Positions 60,278 to 64,000 of a DNA stretch of 64,000 nucleotides are shown piece by piece. Source of the DNA: Pseudocercospora fijiensis CIRAD86 (taxonomy: Eukaryota > Ascomycota > Dothideomycetes > Mycosphaerellales > Mycosphaerellaceae); the NCBI RefSeq assembly GCF_000340215.1, contig NW_006921539.1:3617118-3681117 (forward strand), written 5' to 3'. Numbering within the stretch: position 1 is the stretch's first letter; each line of letters begins with the position of its first letter. Below the pieces are notes generated by a model. That model ran no database searches, was not told the DNA's origin, and worked only from the letters and a program-made list of their open reading frames with translations. Made by a program: the position numbers and the translations under genes.

Positions 60278-63200
60278 CAGTATTCGATCCACCCTTTAAG
60301 GGCAGTAGCTAGATAGTCCTTATTTTAAGCTTTTAGCGGTATAGCTACGAAAACTATCGATTTAACTATATTGCGCCCGAAGGACGGGACCTATACGTAC
60401 TATTCTACTAAGAATAACCGTACCAATTATTAAGCAAGGCCTTCTATACGGCCTATTACACTAAGTTAATCGTACTAGACTAATACCTACTAATTCCGCT
60501 ATATCCGTATCTTAGGGGCTAACAATACATTATTAGCGTTACCCCCTATTACAATAGCCGGCTTATTACGAAGCAACAACAACCGTGCTGCCGCTAGCAG
60601 CGCTAGCAATAACAACGCTAGTAGCGCAGTGCCTACTAAGGTGCCTACTAAAGCACCTACTAAAGTGCCTCCTACCGAAGAGCCTGCTATAGGACCTACT
60701 AAAGAAGAACCTATAATTCTAGGTAATAATCCAGAATTGCCTGTTAACGATAATCTTAACAACATTATCAATCGTCGATATAGCTAACTAGCCTTTAGCC
60801 CCTAGCTAGTAGCGAGACTTTAAGAAGCCACTTAAAACAGGCTTACTGCCCTATATTAAGAATAATAGCTAAAGGATAATCTCCTCGAGATTCGCCGCCT
60901 ATAGGAAGCCCTAACAACCAATGCTAAGCTAACGATAATAAGTCCTCCTCTACCCGTCCCTACTTAAAAGAAGGATGCTAAACTTAAGGACTATACCGTG
61001 TTTAACGGCTCTAGTCGAAAGCAATATAACGATTATATACGTAATTGTAAGCTCAACTAGCGAAACGCACTAAGGGCCCTTCTAGATAACTACTTATTAG
61101 TCGTCTATACTATGCAATACATTAATAGAGACCTAAAACGCACCTAGGATAACTATTTCGACTCCCTTACTAATTAGACCGCTGTTTAGTAGCAAACCTA
61201 TAAGACTATTATGCTAGACACCCTTAGAAACCCTATACTAAAGCAACAATATGCTTAGGACTAGTACCTTCGAGCTAAACAAAAGACTAATTAATCGGCT
61301 CGTTTATTTAAGGCCTATTTAAAGACCCTCGAGGACGATCTCCCGGCTAAGACTAATTCTATATAGATCTCTAAGATACGCCTAAAACTTAGGTAGGAGC
61401 TTATCCTTAAATTAGACCGCTATCGTATATTCGAATAGGCTAATCTAACGCGCATTCAATTCATAGTCGAAGTAGAAACAGCCGAACGGGCTATTTAGCT
61501 CTAATAACGACTAGAATCGAGGATCCGACTAGCTAGTACTAACCGCGGCAATCGTAGTAGCCGCGGAGGAAACTAAGGTTCCTACTATAACAACAATGCT
61601 AACAATAGGAATAGTAACGACCGTAGAAGAGGCCGTAGCCGACGGCTATATAGAGGAGGCCGCGATAGGGGCCGTAGAAGGGGCTCGTATCCCTATAATG
61701 CTAACCGCTCTACTAACAATAACAATAGCTACGGCAGTCTACTAACCGGGTTAAAGTGCTTTAACTGTAACAGCACTAGCTATCTACTAGGCTAATACGA
61801 CAAACCTAAGGATTAGGCCCGAATCGACCGTACTACTGCTAAGTACCGTAAGCACCTTTTAGCCGCTAATGCTACCCCTATCGGTCCTTCGAAAAAAGAG
61901 TAAGCGCCGCACTAACTATTAGCCTTGTACGGCGTAAGACTATCGACATTGTGCTAGCTATTATACGTACCTGTCTCGTATCGGACTTATATAGCAACAA
62001 TTATAGAACTAAGGTTACGCTAGACCTAGGAAATTTAGTTAGTGCCCTTATTAGCTATCGCCTAGCTAAGTAATTAGACCTTCGACAATTGCCTAGGACT
62101 AACCTGCTAACCCTAGGTTACCCTTGCTTAGTTTAATAACGCTCGGTACTTAACCTACGGAGCCTACTATATCTATATAGCTCTAAAGGACGACCTCGGA
62201 AATGAACGCCTACTAAACTTTACTGCCTACGCGGTAGATATAGATAGCCTCCTATCCGATATTGTTATTAGCAACCCTATTCTTAAGTACTATGCTGTAG
62301 TTATAGACTTAGGCAGTTAATAATAGCGATTTAGAATCGCTAGGAAAGAGGACATTAAATACATCGACATTAGCGAGTGTCCTAATAATATTAGGGTCCT
62401 ATTTATTAGTAACCTAACTCCCGCCTTAGCCGATCTAACTACCGACCTGCTCGGTAGTAATAACGATAAACTAGTGCCCCCTAATAGTATAGATCCTAAA
62501 CAGCTTAAGCGCATACTAGAACCTATTCGAGAGACCTATATTAATATATTTAAATACTACTTAGTATCGACATTGCCTATGTTTAAAGAGACGGATTATA
62601 AGATTAATATTATAGAGGGCAAAGAGGTCCCTTTTAGACCCCTCTATAACCTTAGTAAACGAGAGCTTGCTGTGTTACGTAAGTACCTAGAGGAAAACCT
62701 AGCTAATAGCCGGATACGGTATAGTAACAGCCCTGCTAGTGCCCCTATCCTGTTCGTACTAAAGAAGGATAGTAGCCTACGCCTCTGTATCGATTATCGT
62801 AGGCTTAATACTATTACTATTAAAGATCGCTATCTACTTCCTCTTATTAATGAGACCCTCGATCGCCTTTCTAGTACCTACTACTACACTATATTAGACA
62901 TTAAGGACGCCTATTACCGCATCTGTATTCGTAAGGGCGATGAATAGAAGATAGCCTTTCGCACTCGCTATAGCTATTTCGAGTACTTAGTTATGCTATT
63001 TAGGCTAGCTAATGCCCCTGCTATATTCTAGTCCTATATTAATCGGGCCCTATTAGGCCTATTAGATTACCTCTATATAGTTTACCTAGATGATATCCTG
63101 GTTTATATACACTTACCTAACATTGCAGAACACTAGGCTATAGTACGAAAGGTCCTCGATCGCCTACGGGCCTATAGCCTATATTGCAAGCCTTCTAAAT

Positions 63201-64000
63201 GTACCTTTGCTACTAAAGAGGTATCCTTCCTTAGCTTCCTCGTATTAACCGAGGGTATTAAGGCTAATCCTAATCAAATTAAGACTATTACTAAATAGCC
63301 AACACCTACTAGCATTAAAGAGCTTCAATTATTCCTAGGTTTTACTAACTTCTACCGTCGATTTATCGAAAGTTACTCGCGGCACGTAATACTACTAACG
63401 GAACTTACTAAAACCAAGGCCAATCTATCTAGAGAGTTTAAATAGACTAATAGAGCATAAGCCGCTTTTGACGGTCTAAAGTAGCGCTTTACTAAAGTCC
63501 CCTTGTTACACTATTTCGTACTAAATAAGTAGATCCGAATTGAGACTAACGCTTTATAGTTCGCTATATCGGCTATTATATCCTAGCAATCAGATAATAA
63601 CTATTACTAGTACCCGATTGCCTTCTTCTCGAGGAAGATAATCGATGCTAAGCGTCGCTACGAGACCTACGAGTAAGAGCTCTTAGCTATTGTCGAGGCC
63701 TTTAAGTATTAAAGGCATTACCTCGATAGGGCCTAATATACAATATAGGTCTATATAGACTATAACAACCTCCGTAGCATTACTAAGGTTACTAGAGTTA
63801 TAGGTCGATAGGCTAGATAGGCCGTCTACCTCGCTAGGTTTGATTTTAATGTGTTATATCGGCTAGGCGTAAGCAACCCTACTAATAGCCTATCGAGGCG
63901 ACCTAATTACGATAGCGGGACTTAGCAATCTATTAATTTATTGTTTCTAACCCTATAGTATAAGATTGCTATAGCCCGTATTATTAATAAGCACGCGTAG
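60082..64000 (+). mobile_element. Ty3/gypsy chromovirus copy C, 5' part, runs off the window
   Basis: 5' LTR at 60082-60277 (TGTTAGGGCCAAAGAGG...CTTCTTATA), gag from about 60490, zinc knuckle CFNC near 61760, protease (about 62010), reverse transcriptase (62474-63300) with an intact YLDDILV at about 63085, and RNase H to the window end. It is co-linear with copy B and contiguous at the site (about 61240) where copy B is interrupted. It has the same RIP-type stops, but with somewhat different substitutions, for example YLDD where copy B has YLDN. The integrase, chromodomain and 3' LTR are outside the window. Confidence 0.88.

Noticed and set aside
1..64000. tRNA or rRNA genes
   Set aside because: No cloverleaf with conserved A and B boxes and no rRNA core sequence was noticed by eye. 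A covariance-model scan would be decisive.

Overview
This is a eukaryotic window, almost certainly from a filamentous ascomycete (Pezizomycotina, probably Dothideomycetes). Genes have short introns of about 45-150 bases with GT..AG ends and CTAAC-like branch sites, the products are typical of that group, and the flanking DNA carries an extreme repeat-induced point mutation (RIP) signature. In the flanks CpA and TpG are nearly gone, TpA is very common, and CpG is kept. As a result Gln and Trp codons have become TAG/TAA, and ATG start codons have often become ATA.

Layout. (1) 1-18250 is a RIP-degraded repeat compartment. It holds a large chromodomain Ty3/gypsy retrotransposon whose pol is followed by a further open frame of about 1,690 codons and then a probable 3' LTR near 11316. 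Next come a spliced, RIP-mutated pseudogene of a divergent histone H3-family protein (11564-12353), a small opposing ORF, a truncated Ty3/gypsy copy on the minus strand (13509-16555), and a transposase remnant with a SWIM-like zinc finger. (2) 18251-37470 is a gene island with normal base usage: a DUF6536-type membrane protein, a UPF1-like SF1 helicase, a disordered DUF8035-type protein, a secreted GH51 arabinofuranosidase, an uncharacterised protein, a small secreted cysteine-rich protein with two CS-alpha-beta-like modules, and the DNA-repair enzyme OGG1. (3) 37471-64000 is a second RIP compartment, read here as one nest of insertions. A pogo-like DNA transposon on the minus strand is the oldest layer. 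It is split by Ty3/gypsy copy B (39734-59743, target duplication ATAGG) and copy C (60082 to the window end). Copy B is split by a small inverted-repeat element (40897-53286, 9-base target duplication). That element is in turn split by a 12-kb element (41078-53120) with 16-base perfect inverted ends, which carries a DUF6589-like gene, a small basic-repeat ORF and a RecQ-like helicase gene.

The island genes have unrelated housekeeping, secretion and repair roles and do not form an evident cluster. The unusual content is in the flanks: the giant retroelement with its extra frame, the degraded H3-like gene, and the helicase plus DUF6589-like element. Everything in the flanks looks inactivated by RIP. 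Its protein content was read by treating TAG/TAA as former Gln or Trp codons, so those calls describe ancestral coding potential, not present function.
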